Shown here: positions 1 through 8,033 of the stretch, in pieces
How positions within the stretch are numbered: position 1 is the stretch's first letter
How the letters are laid out: each line of letters opens with the position of its first letter
Source of the DNA: Kaistia defluvii
GTDB taxonomy: Bacteria; Pseudomonadota; Alphaproteobacteria; Rhizobiales; Kaistiaceae
Direction: 5' to 3'
Length of the DNA stretch: 64,000 bases
Assembly (NCBI RefSeq): GCF_026343955.1
Contig: NZ_JAPKNI010000005.1
Location: forward strand, 248,001-312,000
Notes under the pieces: generated by a model
Database searches by the model: none
What the model was told of the DNA's origin: nothing
The model's input: the letters and a program-made list of their open reading frames with translations, nothing else
Translations under genes and position numbers: made by a program

Positions 1-782
1 GCCGGGTCGTGATCTCGCTCGAAAACGTCTCGGCCGCCGACGATCGCGGTCGTGCCGGGCTGATCGAGGCCAGCCTGCCGGTCCGGGCCGGCGAGATCCT
101 CGGCATCGCCGGGGTCGCCGGCAACGGCCAGCGCGAACTCTCCGAAATCCTCACCGGCGTGCGCAAGCCGACCAGCGGCAAGGTCCTCATCGAGGGCGTC
201 GCCGTCGAGGATCCCTCGCCCGCCCTCTTCCTCGATATCGGCGTCGGCCACATCCCGGAAGACCGGCTGCGCAGCGGCGTCGCGCCCAGCCTCTCGGTCA
301 GCGACAACGCCGTGCTGCGCGCCTACACCGAGCCGCCGATCGCGCAGGGAATCCTGTTCAAGCCGGGCGCCGCCGACACGCTCGCCAGAGAAATCGCGGC
401 CGATGCCGAGGTGACGCTGCCGTCGCTGCGCACGCCGATCCGCAACCTTTCCGGCGGCAACCAGCAACGCCTCGTCGCCCGGCGCGAGATGCGCATCGCC
501 AGGCTCGCCATCGTCGCCGCCTATCCGAGCCGCGGCCTCGATGTCGGCGCGATCTCGACCCTGCTTCGCTATCTGATCGACCTGCGCAATGCCGGCGTGG
601 CGGTCGTGCTGATCTCCGAGGAGCTATCCGAATTGTTCGACGTCACCGACCGTATCGCCGTCATGTTCAAGGGGCGGGTGATGGGCCTGTTCGAGACAAA
701 GGACGCCGATCTCGAGACGGTCGGCCTGCTGATGGGCGGCCAGACGAAGCCGGCCACCGCGCCAACCGTCGAGGCTGCCTGA
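1..782 (+). CDS. Nucleoside/sugar ABC importer ATPase, C-terminal half (5' partial)
   Basis: The gene enters from the left edge; the reading frame is open from base 3. The visible 259 residues are the second nucleotide-binding domain of a duplicated RbsA/NupA-type ATPase. It has the degenerate P-loop GVAGNGQREL usual for this half, the signature LSGGNQQRLVARRE and a Walker-B-like stretch ending PSRGLDVGA. The paired permeases downstream are of the nucleoside (BmpC/NupP-NupQ) type, so the substrate is probably a nucleoside or base. The binding-protein gene is not in the window and probably lies upstream. The stop is one base before the next start. Confidence 0.9.
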   Translation, partial: RVVISLENVSAADDRGRAGLIEASLPVRAGEILGIAGVAGNGQRELSEILTGVRKPTSGKVLIEGVAVEDPSPALFLDIGVGHIPEDRLRSGVAPSLSVSDNAVLRAYTEPPIAQGILFKPGAADTLAREIAADAEVTLPSLRTPIRNLSGGNQQRLVARREMRIARLAIVAAYPSRGLDVGAISTLLRYLIDLRNAGVAVVLISEELSELFDVTDRIAVMFKGRVMGLFETKDADLETVGLLMGGQTKPATAPTVEAA

Positions 783-783
783 C

Positions 784-1866
784 ATGAGCGGCCTGCAATC
801 CCTGCGCCTCGTGCGCGTCTCGGCCGTGTCTGGTCGCCGTATTCTCGCCGCCCGGGTCATCAGCTTCATCGCGGCGCTGGCGGTCGGCGCGGTCGTGCTC
901 GCCGCCTGCGGCTTCGACCCGCTGCATCTCGGCACCCAGATCCTCAAGAAGAGCCTCGGCTCGCGCTTCGGGCTGGAAGATCTCGGCCTGCTGCTGACGC
1001 CGCTGATCCTGACCGGCCTCGCCGTCACCGTGATGATGAAGATCGGCCTCTGGAACATCGGCGCCGACGGCCAGTTCTATATCGGCGCCTTCGCGGCGAC
1101 CGCAATCGGCCTGTTCGTCAAGGGACCGGAGCCGGCCATGCTGGTGCTCTGCTTCATCGCGGGCGCGGCCGGGGGCGCGCTCTGGATCCTCGTCCCGACG
1201 CTTGCCCGTGCCTATGGCAAGGTCGACGAGATCATCACCACGCTGCTGCTGAACTTCGTCGCCTTGCTGCTGGTCTATTACGTCGCCACCGGCCCGTGGC
1301 GCGACCGCACCACCGGCACCGTCGCCTCGACCGGCCGCGTGCCATACGAGATGCCGGATTTCTTCGGCTCGCTGCATTGGGGCTTCGTCATCGCGCTGAT
1401 TGCGCCGGTCCTGTTCGGACTGCTGCTGCGCTACACCAAATGGGGCTACGAGATCCGCCTGACCGGCGCCAATCCGGAAGCCGCGCACTATGCGGGCATC
1501 CCCGTCCGCCGCCGCATGATCACCATCATGCTGCTTTCCGGCGCCATCGCCGGCCTTGCCGGCATGCTGGAAGTGACCGGCACGGTGCATCGCCTGCAGG
1601 GCGGCATTTCCAACAATTACGGCTATCTCGGCGTCATGGTCGCGGTGCTGGCGCGCGGTTCGCCGGTCGGCGTCATCGCCGGCGCGGCTCTGATGGCGAT
1701 CATCCTGAACGCCGGCATCATCCTGCAGACGCAGGGCCTGACCACCGCCGCCGTGCTGGCGCTCACCGGGCTGATCATGATGTTCACGGCGGTTGCGGAC
1801 CAGTTCGCCCATTACCGCCTCGTCCGCGCCCTGCCCGTTCCGGCAGCGTCGGCGGCGGCGGGCTGA
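784..1866 (+). CDS. Nucleoside ABC importer permease 1
   Basis: A 360-residue inner-membrane permease of the BPD_transp_2 family. The hallmark is LWNIGADGQFYIGA near residue 90, typical of nucleoside (NupP/BmpC-like) permeases, followed by the EIRLTGANPEAAHYAGI coupling segment around residue 220. About eight to ten hydrophobic segments can be read. The ATG directly follows the ATPase stop, so the two genes are translationally coupled. It would pair with the second permease to form the channel. The exact substrate cannot be read from sequence, but the downstream purine deaminases favour purine nucleosides or bases. Confidence 0.9.
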   Translation: MSGLQSLRLVRVSAVSGRRILAARVISFIAALAVGAVVLAACGFDPLHLGTQILKKSLGSRFGLEDLGLLLTPLILTGLAVTVMMKIGLWNIGADGQFYIGAFAATAIGLFVKGPEPAMLVLCFIAGAAGGALWILVPTLARAYGKVDEIITTLLLNFVALLLVYYVATGPWRDRTTGTVASTGRVPYEMPDFFGSLHWGFVIALIAPVLFGLLLRYTKWGYEIRLTGANPEAAHYAGIPVRRRMITIMLLSGAIAGLAGMLEVTGTVHRLQGGISNNYGYLGVMVAVLARGSPVGVIAGAALMAIILNAGIILQTQGLTTAAVLALTGLIMMFTAVADQFAHYRLVRALPVPAASAAAG

Positions 1867-1875
1867 GGAAATCCC

Positions 1876-2811
1876 ATGGAACTCATCACCGGCATCCTGA
1901 CGACGGCGGTCCTGGCGGGCGGCGTTCTGGCGCTCGCGGCGCTGGGCGAAGTGCTGGCCGAGCGCGTCGGCGTCTTCAATCTCGGCGTCGAAGGGCTGAT
2001 GGCGCTGGGCGGCGTTACCGGCATCATCGCCGTGACGCTCTACCCCAATCCGTTCTTCGGCTTCGTCATGGCGCTGCTGGTCGGCCTCGGCTTCGGCGCG
2101 CTGTTCGCGCTGGCGACCGTCGTCTTCCGCGCCAACCAGGTGCTGTGCGGCCTGGCGCTGACCATGCTCGGCTCCGGCCTCGCCGTCACCATCGGCAAGA
2201 GCTATTCCGGCATGCCCGCCAAGGCGACGTTCGAGAAGATCATCGTTCCCTATCTCAGCGACCTGCCGATCGTCGGCCGCGCCTTCTTCTCGCAGAACAT
2301 CCTCGTCTATCTGATCTACCTGATCATCCCGGCCGTGATCTCCTTCATGCTGTTCCGCACCCGCCACGGCATGAATGTCCGCGCCGTTGGCGAAAACCCT
2401 GCTGCCGCTGATTCCGCCGGCATCCCTGTGACGCTGATCCGCTTCTGCTACGTCACCATCGGCGCGGCGCTCGGCGCCGGGGCCGGCGCCTATCTGACGC
2501 TCGCCTTCGTGCCGTCCTGGTCGGATGGCGTGGTGGCGGGGCGCGGCTGGATCGCCGTGGCGCTGGTGATCTTCGCCGGCTACCGGCCGTTCGGCGCGGT
2601 GTTCGGCGCGCTGCTCTTCGGCGTTATCACGGCGATTGGCTATGTCGGGCAGGCGCGCAACTGGCCGATCTCGCCCACCTTCCTGTCGATGCTGCCCTAT
2701 CTCGGCACCATGCTGGCGATGATCCTGCCGGTGTTCCTGTGGCGGCGGCTGCGGCTTGGCTTCACCGCGCCGGCCGGCCTCGGCGTGCCGTTCTTCCGCG
2801 ACGAACGATGA
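1876..2811 (+). CDS. Nucleoside ABC importer permease 2
   Basis: A 311-residue permease, shorter than its partner, as is usual for the NupQ/BmpD subunit. Near the N-terminus it has LGEVLAERVGVFNLGVEGLM, the standard motif of this subfamily, and later NVRAVGENPAAADSAGI, the cytoplasmic coupling helix. It starts 9 bases after permease 1 and completes the importer (ATPase plus two permeases). A hairpin lies directly after the stop at 2817-2836. Confidence 0.9.
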   Translation: MELITGILTTAVLAGGVLALAALGEVLAERVGVFNLGVEGLMALGGVTGIIAVTLYPNPFFGFVMALLVGLGFGALFALATVVFRANQVLCGLALTMLGSGLAVTIGKSYSGMPAKATFEKIIVPYLSDLPIVGRAFFSQNILVYLIYLIIPAVISFMLFRTRHGMNVRAVGENPAAADSAGIPVTLIRFCYVTIGAALGAGAGAYLTLAFVPSWSDGVVAGRGWIAVALVIFAGYRPFGAVFGALLFGVITAIGYVGQARNWPISPTFLSMLPYLGTMLAMILPVFLWRRLRLGFTAPAGLGVPFFRDER

Positions 2812-2816
2812 GCCCC

Positions 2817-2840
2817 GCCTGGCCGAGCGGCCAGGCTTCT
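2817..2840 (+). terminator. Hairpin after the nucleoside permease gene
   Basis: An 8-bp perfect stem GCCTGGCC/GGCCAGGC around a GAGC loop is followed by TTCT. The T-run is short, so it may be a weak terminator or an mRNA-stabilising hairpin separating the transport genes from the enzyme genes. Confidence 0.5.
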
Positions 2841-2892
2841 GCAACACTTCCACGGCACACCCCGCCGCCTCTGCCCCTTGAGGAGACAGCCC

Positions 2893-3762
2893 ATGGCAAG
2901 ACCGGCTGAAAAAGCATCCCTCGACCAATGGTACGTGATCGACATCGCGGCCGAGATTCCGGCCGAGGCGAAGCCGAACCGGCTGCTCGGCCGCGACCTC
3001 GTCGTTTCCCGCGATCCGGCGGGCGCCATCGTCGTGCGGGAAAAGCTGGAGGGCGGCGCCCTCGGCGAACCGCTTCCGACGCGCGATCGCTACGGCTTCG
3101 TCTGGACGACGCTGGGCACGCCGGAGCGCGAACTGTTCGACATTCCCGAGGCCGACGAGCCGGATCGCCGGCATGTCGTCTGCGGCGCGGTCGCGGTTCG
3201 CGCGTCAGGCCTGCGCATCGTCGAGAACTTCCTCGACATGGCGCATTTCCCCTTCGTCCACACCGACATCCTCGGCGCCGAGCCGCACACCGAAGTGCGT
3301 CACTACACGACCGAGATCCGCCGCGACGTCGACGAGGTCTGGGCGACGAATTGCGAGTTTTTCCAGCCGCAGGCGGCGCTGTCCGCCTCGGGCGGAATCA
3401 TGACACAGTACATGTATCGCGTCGCCGCGCCATTCCAGACGATGCTCTACAAGACCTGTCCCGCGGCGGCCAACCGCTGGGACGTGATCTGCCTGTTCGT
3501 GCAGCCGCTCGATCATGACCGCTGCCGCGCCCATCCGGTGATGTTCATCATCGACGACGAGAGCACGCTCACCAGCATGGTGCACTTCCAGCAGCTGATC
3601 TTCCTGCAGGATCGCATCATCCTGGAGAACCAGCGCCCGCGCCTCTTGCCTCTCGAACCGCGTGCGGAAATCCCGACGCGTGCCGACATCTCCTCGGTCG
3701 CCTATCGGCGCTGGCTGAAGGAGAAGGGCGTCACCTTCGGCACCGCCGAACGCGCCGCCTGA
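2893..3762 (+). CDS. Rieske-oxygenase-like protein lacking the Rieske domain
   Basis: The 289 residues begin at ATG 2893 after a clean AGGAG at 2881-2885. The C-terminal part matches the catalytic domain of VanA-type ring-hydroxylating or demethylating oxygenases. The mononuclear-iron motif LDMAHFPFVH (D115, H118, H123) is present, including the aspartate that normally bridges to the Rieske cluster of the neighbouring subunit. N-terminally the family's beta strands are recognisable (QWYVIDIA, LLGRDLVVSRD, RYGFVWTTLG). The CxH..CxxH cluster segment expected between about residues 50 and 65 is missing: the only cysteine nearby is C97. It is either an oxygenase fed by a separate ferredoxin or a repurposed fold. 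It lies between nucleoside permeases and purine deaminases, which suggests a purine or modified-base role. Confidence 0.7.
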   Translation: MARPAEKASLDQWYVIDIAAEIPAEAKPNRLLGRDLVVSRDPAGAIVVREKLEGGALGEPLPTRDRYGFVWTTLGTPERELFDIPEADEPDRRHVVCGAVAVRASGLRIVENFLDMAHFPFVHTDILGAEPHTEVRHYTTEIRRDVDEVWATNCEFFQPQAALSASGGIMTQYMYRVAAPFQTMLYKTCPAAANRWDVICLFVQPLDHDRCRAHPVMFIIDDESTLTSMVHFQQLIFLQDRIILENQRPRLLPLEPRAEIPTRADISSVAYRRWLKEKGVTFGTAERAA

Positions 3763-3848
3763 ACCCCCTTTCGTTCCGCCATCGTGCCATCCCGCCGGCC
3801 GATGGCGATCGTTTGTCCATCCTGCATGATCCCGAGGTTAAACGTTTC

Positions 3849-5177
3849 ATGACCATCGATATTGCCATCATCAACGGCACCGTGCTGCCGATGGGCGGCG
3901 CCAAGCCGATCGCGAACGGTGTCGTCGCCATCACCGGCAACACCATCGCCGCCGTCGGCCCGGCCGATCAGGTCGATATCCGCGGCGCGCGAAAGGTCGT
4001 CGATGCGTCGCTGTCGGCCGTCATGCCGGGCTTCTGCGACAGCCACACCCACATCGCCTCCAACATGCTGCTGCGTGGACTTCTGGAGGATGTGAAGCTG
4101 TTCGAATGGCTCTCGACCATGTGGCAGCTCAAGCGCAATTTCGACCCCGAGACGCTCTATTGGGCGAGCCTGACCGGCCTCGTCGAAATGGTGAAATCCG
4201 GCATCACCACTTTCAACGAGCACTTCGACGCCTATGCCGTCGAGCCCGAGATCGAGGCGCTGAAGAAGATCCCGCTGCGGGCGACGCTGGGCTATGGCTT
4301 CGCCGATCGCGGCCTCTATGCGCCGATCACCGACTGGTCGTGGAAGACACTCAACAATTTCGGCGATCTGGTCGCCAAGCATCACAAGACCCGCGATGGC
4401 CTGTTGCAGATCGGCCTGTCGCCGCATGCGCCCTATTCCTGCGGCGAGGAGATGTACCGGCTGACGCGCGAAGTGGCCGACGCCTACAGCGTGCCCATCC
4501 ACACCCACCTCGCCGAAGGCACGCAGGAAATGGCCTATATGGCCGAGAATTACGGCACCTCGCCGGTGCGCTGGCTGGAATCGCTCGGCTTCCTCAAGGG
4601 GGACATCACGGCGGCGCATTGCACGCAGCTCGACACCGAAGACATGAAGATCCTGGCGGCGCATGACGTCAAGATCGGCCATTGCCCCTGCTGCAACGCC
4701 AAGCTCAATTCCGGCACCATGCCGCTCAAATGCGTGCTGGAGCACGGCATCACGGTCGGCCTCGCCACCGACGGCCCCGCCAGCCACAACACGCTCGACA
4801 TGTTCCAGGAGATGAAGTTCGCCGGCCTGATCCACAAGGACAAGACCAACGACGTCGAGTTCCTGAAGACCCACGAGATCCTGGAGCTGGCGACGGCGCA
4901 GGGCGCCAAGGCGATGAACCGGCCGGAGACCGGCCAGCTCGTGCCGGGCATGATGGCCGACGTCATCGTCGTCGACCTCGACAAGGCGCATAGCCTGCCC
5001 GTCTATGACACCGCCGCCGCGCTGGTCTATTCGAGCCGTGCCGACGACGTCACGCATACGATCGTCAACGGGCGAATGCTGATGGAAAACCGCATCGTCG
5101 CGGGTATAGACGAGGCGGAAATCCGCCGCGAGTTCCGCACCCGCGCCCATGCGCTGCGCCAGCGCAGCCTCGGCTGA
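3849..5177 (+). CDS. Amidohydrolase, MTA/SAH- or purine-deaminase-like
   Basis: A 442-residue metal-dependent amidohydrolase. Visible ligands are the HxH pair in PGFCDSHTHIASN, the histidine in HTHLAEGTQE, the histidine in AAHCTQLD and the aspartate in GLATDGPASHNT. This is the layout of the S-adenosylhomocysteine/methylthioadenosine deaminase, AtzA/TrzN and 8-oxoguanine deaminase family. ATG 3849 was chosen over an upstream TTG (3813) because of GAGG at 3834-3837 and because the protein then begins directly with the first beta strand. Deamination of an imported purine derivative fits the neighbouring guanine deaminase; the exact substrate is open. Confidence 0.8.
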   Translation: MTIDIAIINGTVLPMGGAKPIANGVVAITGNTIAAVGPADQVDIRGARKVVDASLSAVMPGFCDSHTHIASNMLLRGLLEDVKLFEWLSTMWQLKRNFDPETLYWASLTGLVEMVKSGITTFNEHFDAYAVEPEIEALKKIPLRATLGYGFADRGLYAPITDWSWKTLNNFGDLVAKHHKTRDGLLQIGLSPHAPYSCGEEMYRLTREVADAYSVPIHTHLAEGTQEMAYMAENYGTSPVRWLESLGFLKGDITAAHCTQLDTEDMKILAAHDVKIGHCPCCNAKLNSGTMPLKCVLEHGITVGLATDGPASHNTLDMFQEMKFAGLIHKDKTNDVEFLKTHEILELATAQGAKAMNRPETGQLVPGMMADVIVVDLDKAHSLPVYDTAAALVYSSRADDVTHTIVNGRMLMENRIVAGIDEAEIRREFRTRAHALRQRSLG

Positions 5178-5206
5178 GCCCGACGACCTACGACAGGATC
5201 CGACCC

Positions 5207-6574
5207 GTGACCGATCTCCGCCACAAAACGATCGCCGGCACCTTCTGCCATGCGCCGATATTGGGCGAGATCGAGATCCTGAGGGATGCGCTGGTCGAGA
5301 TCGACGGCGAGGGCCGGATCGCCAAGGTGGTCGCCGCCGGCAGCGCCGCCCATGCCGAGGCACGCACGGCGGCGGAGGCGGCGGGAACGCTCATCGTCGC
5401 GCCGCCGCGCAGCTACATCCTGCCCGGATTCGTCGATCTGCACATCCACGCGCCGCAATACCCGCAGCTCGGCAAGGCGCTCGACGTGCCGCTCGAAGTC
5501 TGGCTACAGCAGCACACCTTCCCGCTCGAGGCGCGCTATGCCGACCTCGCCTTCGCCCGGCGACACTATTCCGCGCTGGTCGGGGACCTGATCGCCAATG
5601 GCACGACGACGGCGCTCTATTTCGCCACCCAGCACGTCGAGGCCTCGAAGGCGCTGGTCGACATCTGCCTCGAAAAGGGCCAGCGCGCTTTGGTCGGCAA
5701 GGTGGCGATGGATAATCCCGACGAATGCCCCGACTATTATCGCGATAGCTCGGCCGAGGAAGGCATCGCCGGCACGAAGTCGCTGATCGACTATGTGGCC
5801 GCGCACCCGGAAAACCACGGCCTCGTTCATCCGGTCATCACGCCGCGCTTCGTGCCCTCCTGCACCGATCCGCTGCTGGAAGGGCTCGGCGAACTGGCGC
5901 GCGAATGCGGCTGCCATGTCCAGACCCACTGCTCGGAGAGCGACTGGGCGCATGGCTATGTGCTCGACCGCTTCGGCCGCACCGACGCCGAGACGCTCGA
6001 CCGCTTCGGGCTGATGACGCGCCGGACCGTGCTGGCGCATTCGAACTTCCTGACCGAGGGCGACATGGACCTGATCCACGCGCGGGGCGCCGGCGTCGCG
6101 CATTGCCCGCTCTCCAACGCCTATTTCGCCAATTCGGTGTTCCCGCTGCGTGCAGCCCTGGCGAAAGGCGTGCGCGTCGGTCTCGGCACCGACATTTCCG
6201 GCGGCCCCACCGCCTCGATGATCGAGGCGCAGCGCATGGCCATCGCCGCCTCCCACATGCTCGAGACCGGCGTCGATCCCGCGCTGCCGCAAGGCACGCG
6301 CGGCCGCCCCGGCTCGCGCATCGATTTCGACATCGCGTTCCACCTGGCGACGGCCGGTGGCGGCGACGCGCTCCACCTTCCCGTCGGCCAGTTCGCGCCC
6401 GGCTACCATTTCGACGCCATCCTCGTCGATCCCGACGCGCCGGGCGGCACGATGCGCGTCTGGGACGATATCGACAGCGACGAGGACGCGCTGCAGAAGA
6501 TCGTCTACACGGCCTCGAAGGCCAATCTCGCCGCCGTCTGGATCGGCGGCCGGGGTGTCGCCGGCGCGCTCTAG
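5207..6574 (+). CDS. guaD: Guanine deaminase
   Basis: This 455-residue amidohydrolase converts guanine to xanthine. It shows the family's distinctive LPGFVDLHIHAPQYPQ near residue 75, the long insert with VWLQQHTFPLEARYAD, the HCSESDWAH stretch, VLAHSNFLTEGDMDL, VAHCPLSNAYFA and GLGTDISGGP. These cover the expected HxH, H, H and D metal ligands. The start is GTG at 5207. It lies 29 bases after the preceding amidohydrolase, in the same orientation as the nucleoside importer, making a purine-scavenging operon. Confidence 0.9.
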   Translation: MTDLRHKTIAGTFCHAPILGEIEILRDALVEIDGEGRIAKVVAAGSAAHAEARTAAEAAGTLIVAPPRSYILPGFVDLHIHAPQYPQLGKALDVPLEVWLQQHTFPLEARYADLAFARRHYSALVGDLIANGTTTALYFATQHVEASKALVDICLEKGQRALVGKVAMDNPDECPDYYRDSSAEEGIAGTKSLIDYVAAHPENHGLVHPVITPRFVPSCTDPLLEGLGELARECGCHVQTHCSESDWAHGYVLDRFGRTDAETLDRFGLMTRRTVLAHSNFLTEGDMDLIHARGAGVAHCPLSNAYFANSVFPLRAALAKGVRVGLGTDISGGPTASMIEAQRMAIAASHMLETGVDPALPQGTRGRPGSRIDFDIAFHLATAGGGDALHLPVGQFAPGYHFDAILVDPDAPGGTMRVWDDIDSDEDALQKIVYTASKANLAAVWIGGRGVAGAL

Positions 6575-6781
6575 CGGGACGGCTCCCCACCGGAAGCCGG
6601 CTTGGCAGCCCGGCACAACGGTTGCTGCAACAAACGACCCAGATTCCCGCTTGAATTGAAATCGCTTTTCTTTATGCCCATCGGCGGAACGCTAGCTTGG
6701 CAGCGAATTGCGGCGACCTGGCCGGCGCACCGTTCGCGGTCGCCTCGGCTGCTGCGAGCGACGTTCAGAAACTGACGGGGT
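6575..6781 (+). promoter_or_regulatory. Promoter region of the second ABC operon
   Basis: This 207-base gap separates guaD from the binding-protein gene. It contains the small palindrome GTTGCTGCAAC at 6621-6631 and an A/T-richer stretch at 6652-6677 that would suit a promoter. I cannot assign -35/-10 boxes with confidence. The half-sites GTTGC/GCAAC recur in the larger palindrome upstream of the paralogous binding protein at 17121-17150. Confidence 0.3.
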
Positions 6782-7828
6782 ATGGATATGGGCAAGAAGC
6801 TTCTCTCGTTCGCACTCGCTGCGAGCCTCACCGCGCTCTCCTCGGGCGCTTTCGCCGAAGGCATCGCCGGCGCGCCGGCGCCGTTCGACAAGGGCGGCGT
6901 CAAGATCGCCGTCATCAGCTTCCTCGGCTCGGGCGACTGGCTGCAGGCGTTCGAGGCCGGCGTGAAGCGCCAGGCCGATGCGCTCGGCGTCGAGGCCAAT
7001 CTCTCCCAGGCCCGCAACGACATCAACGCCCAGCGCGAGCTGATCCAGCAGGCGGTCAATCTCGGCGTGAAGGGCATCGTCATCAACAACGGCCAGCCCG
7101 AAGCGCTGAAGGACGTCGCCCAGGCGGCGCTCGACGCCGGCATCCCGGTCGTCGCCTATGACGTCAATCTCGACAACGCCAAGATCCCGCAGATCGAGCA
7201 GTCCGACGCCGACATGGCACGCCTGGTGCTGGAGCAGGCCGTCAAGGAGCAGGGCGAGACCTTTGACGGCGGCGCCGTCTACGTCTCCGGCTTCGCGCCG
7301 CTCGACCGCCGCTATGCCGTCTGGAAGGAATTCGGCCAGAAGTATCCGGGCATCAAGGAAGTCGCCACCTGGGGCGTCGTGAACGACAGCGTCCCGGCTT
7401 CCGTCGCCGACCAGACCAAGGCCGTGCTCGCCGCCAACCCGACGCTCTCCGTCGTCTTCACCCCCTGGGACGAGTTCGCCCGCGGCGTGAAGCTCGCCAT
7501 CGACGAGGCCGGCGTCGCCGACAAGGTCAAGATCTACGGCGTCGACATCTCGACCTCGGACATCCAGGCCATGCGCGAGCCGAACAGCCCCTGGGTCGCC
7601 ACCGCCGCCACCAACCCGGCGGTCGTCGGCGAGGTTTCGGTGCGCGCCCTGGCACAGCTGATCGCCGGCCAGGACCCCGGCCACTCGGTGCTGATCCAGC
7701 CGACTCTCGTCACCAAGCAGACGCTGGTCGACAACGACATCAAGACGATCGAGGAGCTGCAGGAAAAGTTCCCGGCCTTCAAGGACAGCGACGCTGCCAA
7801 GAAGGACTGGATCCCGGCCTCGAAGTAA
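6782..7828 (+). CDS. Periplasmic sugar-type binding protein (RbsB-like)
   Basis: A 348-residue exported binding protein: a lysine-containing start and hydrophobic core ending SSGAFAEG, a typical Sec signal peptide, then a two-lobed periplasmic-binding-protein fold (type 1). ATG 6782 follows a GGGG-type ribosome site. It is clearly paralogous to the binding protein at 16030-17079. Shared blocks include AGAPAPFDKGGVK, GQPEALKDVAQ, GFAPLDRR, DEFARGVKLA and SPWVATAATNPAVVGEVSVR. It belongs to the operon with the ATPase at 9447 and the permease at 10991. The ligand is unknown: a pentose-like or methylthioribose-like compound is my inference from the paralogue's position beside mtnK. Confidence 0.85.
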   Translation: MDMGKKLLSFALAASLTALSSGAFAEGIAGAPAPFDKGGVKIAVISFLGSGDWLQAFEAGVKRQADALGVEANLSQARNDINAQRELIQQAVNLGVKGIVINNGQPEALKDVAQAALDAGIPVVAYDVNLDNAKIPQIEQSDADMARLVLEQAVKEQGETFDGGAVYVSGFAPLDRRYAVWKEFGQKYPGIKEVATWGVVNDSVPASVADQTKAVLAANPTLSVVFTPWDEFARGVKLAIDEAGVADKVKIYGVDISTSDIQAMREPNSPWVATAATNPAVVGEVSVRALAQLIAGQDPGHSVLIQPTLVTKQTLVDNDIKTIEELQEKFPAFKDSDAAKKDWIPASK

Positions 7829-7845
7829 GAAGCACACTCAGCCTG

Positions 7846-7992
7846 AACCCTCCCCTCGAGGGAGGGTCAAAAGTGCGAAGCACTTTTGGGGAGGGGCGCT
7901 TGAAACATCGGGGTGGGAAAGCTGCGGTTCGCCGAAGTACCCCCTCCCCAAATCCGCCAAGGCGGATTTGACCCTCCCTCAAGGGGAGGGTT
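7846..7992. repeat. Inverted pair of intergenic palindromic elements
   Basis: Two roughly 52-base elements lie head to head. Each runs CCCTCCCC, GAGGGAGGGTCAAA, a short variable hairpin, then TTTGGGGAGGGG. The left copy is 7846-7896; the right copy is 7940-7992, inverted. The variable hairpins differ (AGTGC..GCACT against ATCCGCC..GGCGGAT), as expected of a dispersed REP-like family. They sit directly after a binding-protein gene. Confidence 0.75.
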
Positions 7993-8033
7993 TCACCCGT
8001 GAACTCGCCTTCCGCCAAGACGAAGAAAAGACC

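Noticed and set aside
667-3174. 835-residue open frame on the minus strand
   Set aside because: It runs antisense to the two permease genes and the oxygenase-like gene, has Arg/Asp/His-rich shadow composition and no domain; it is a product of high GC.
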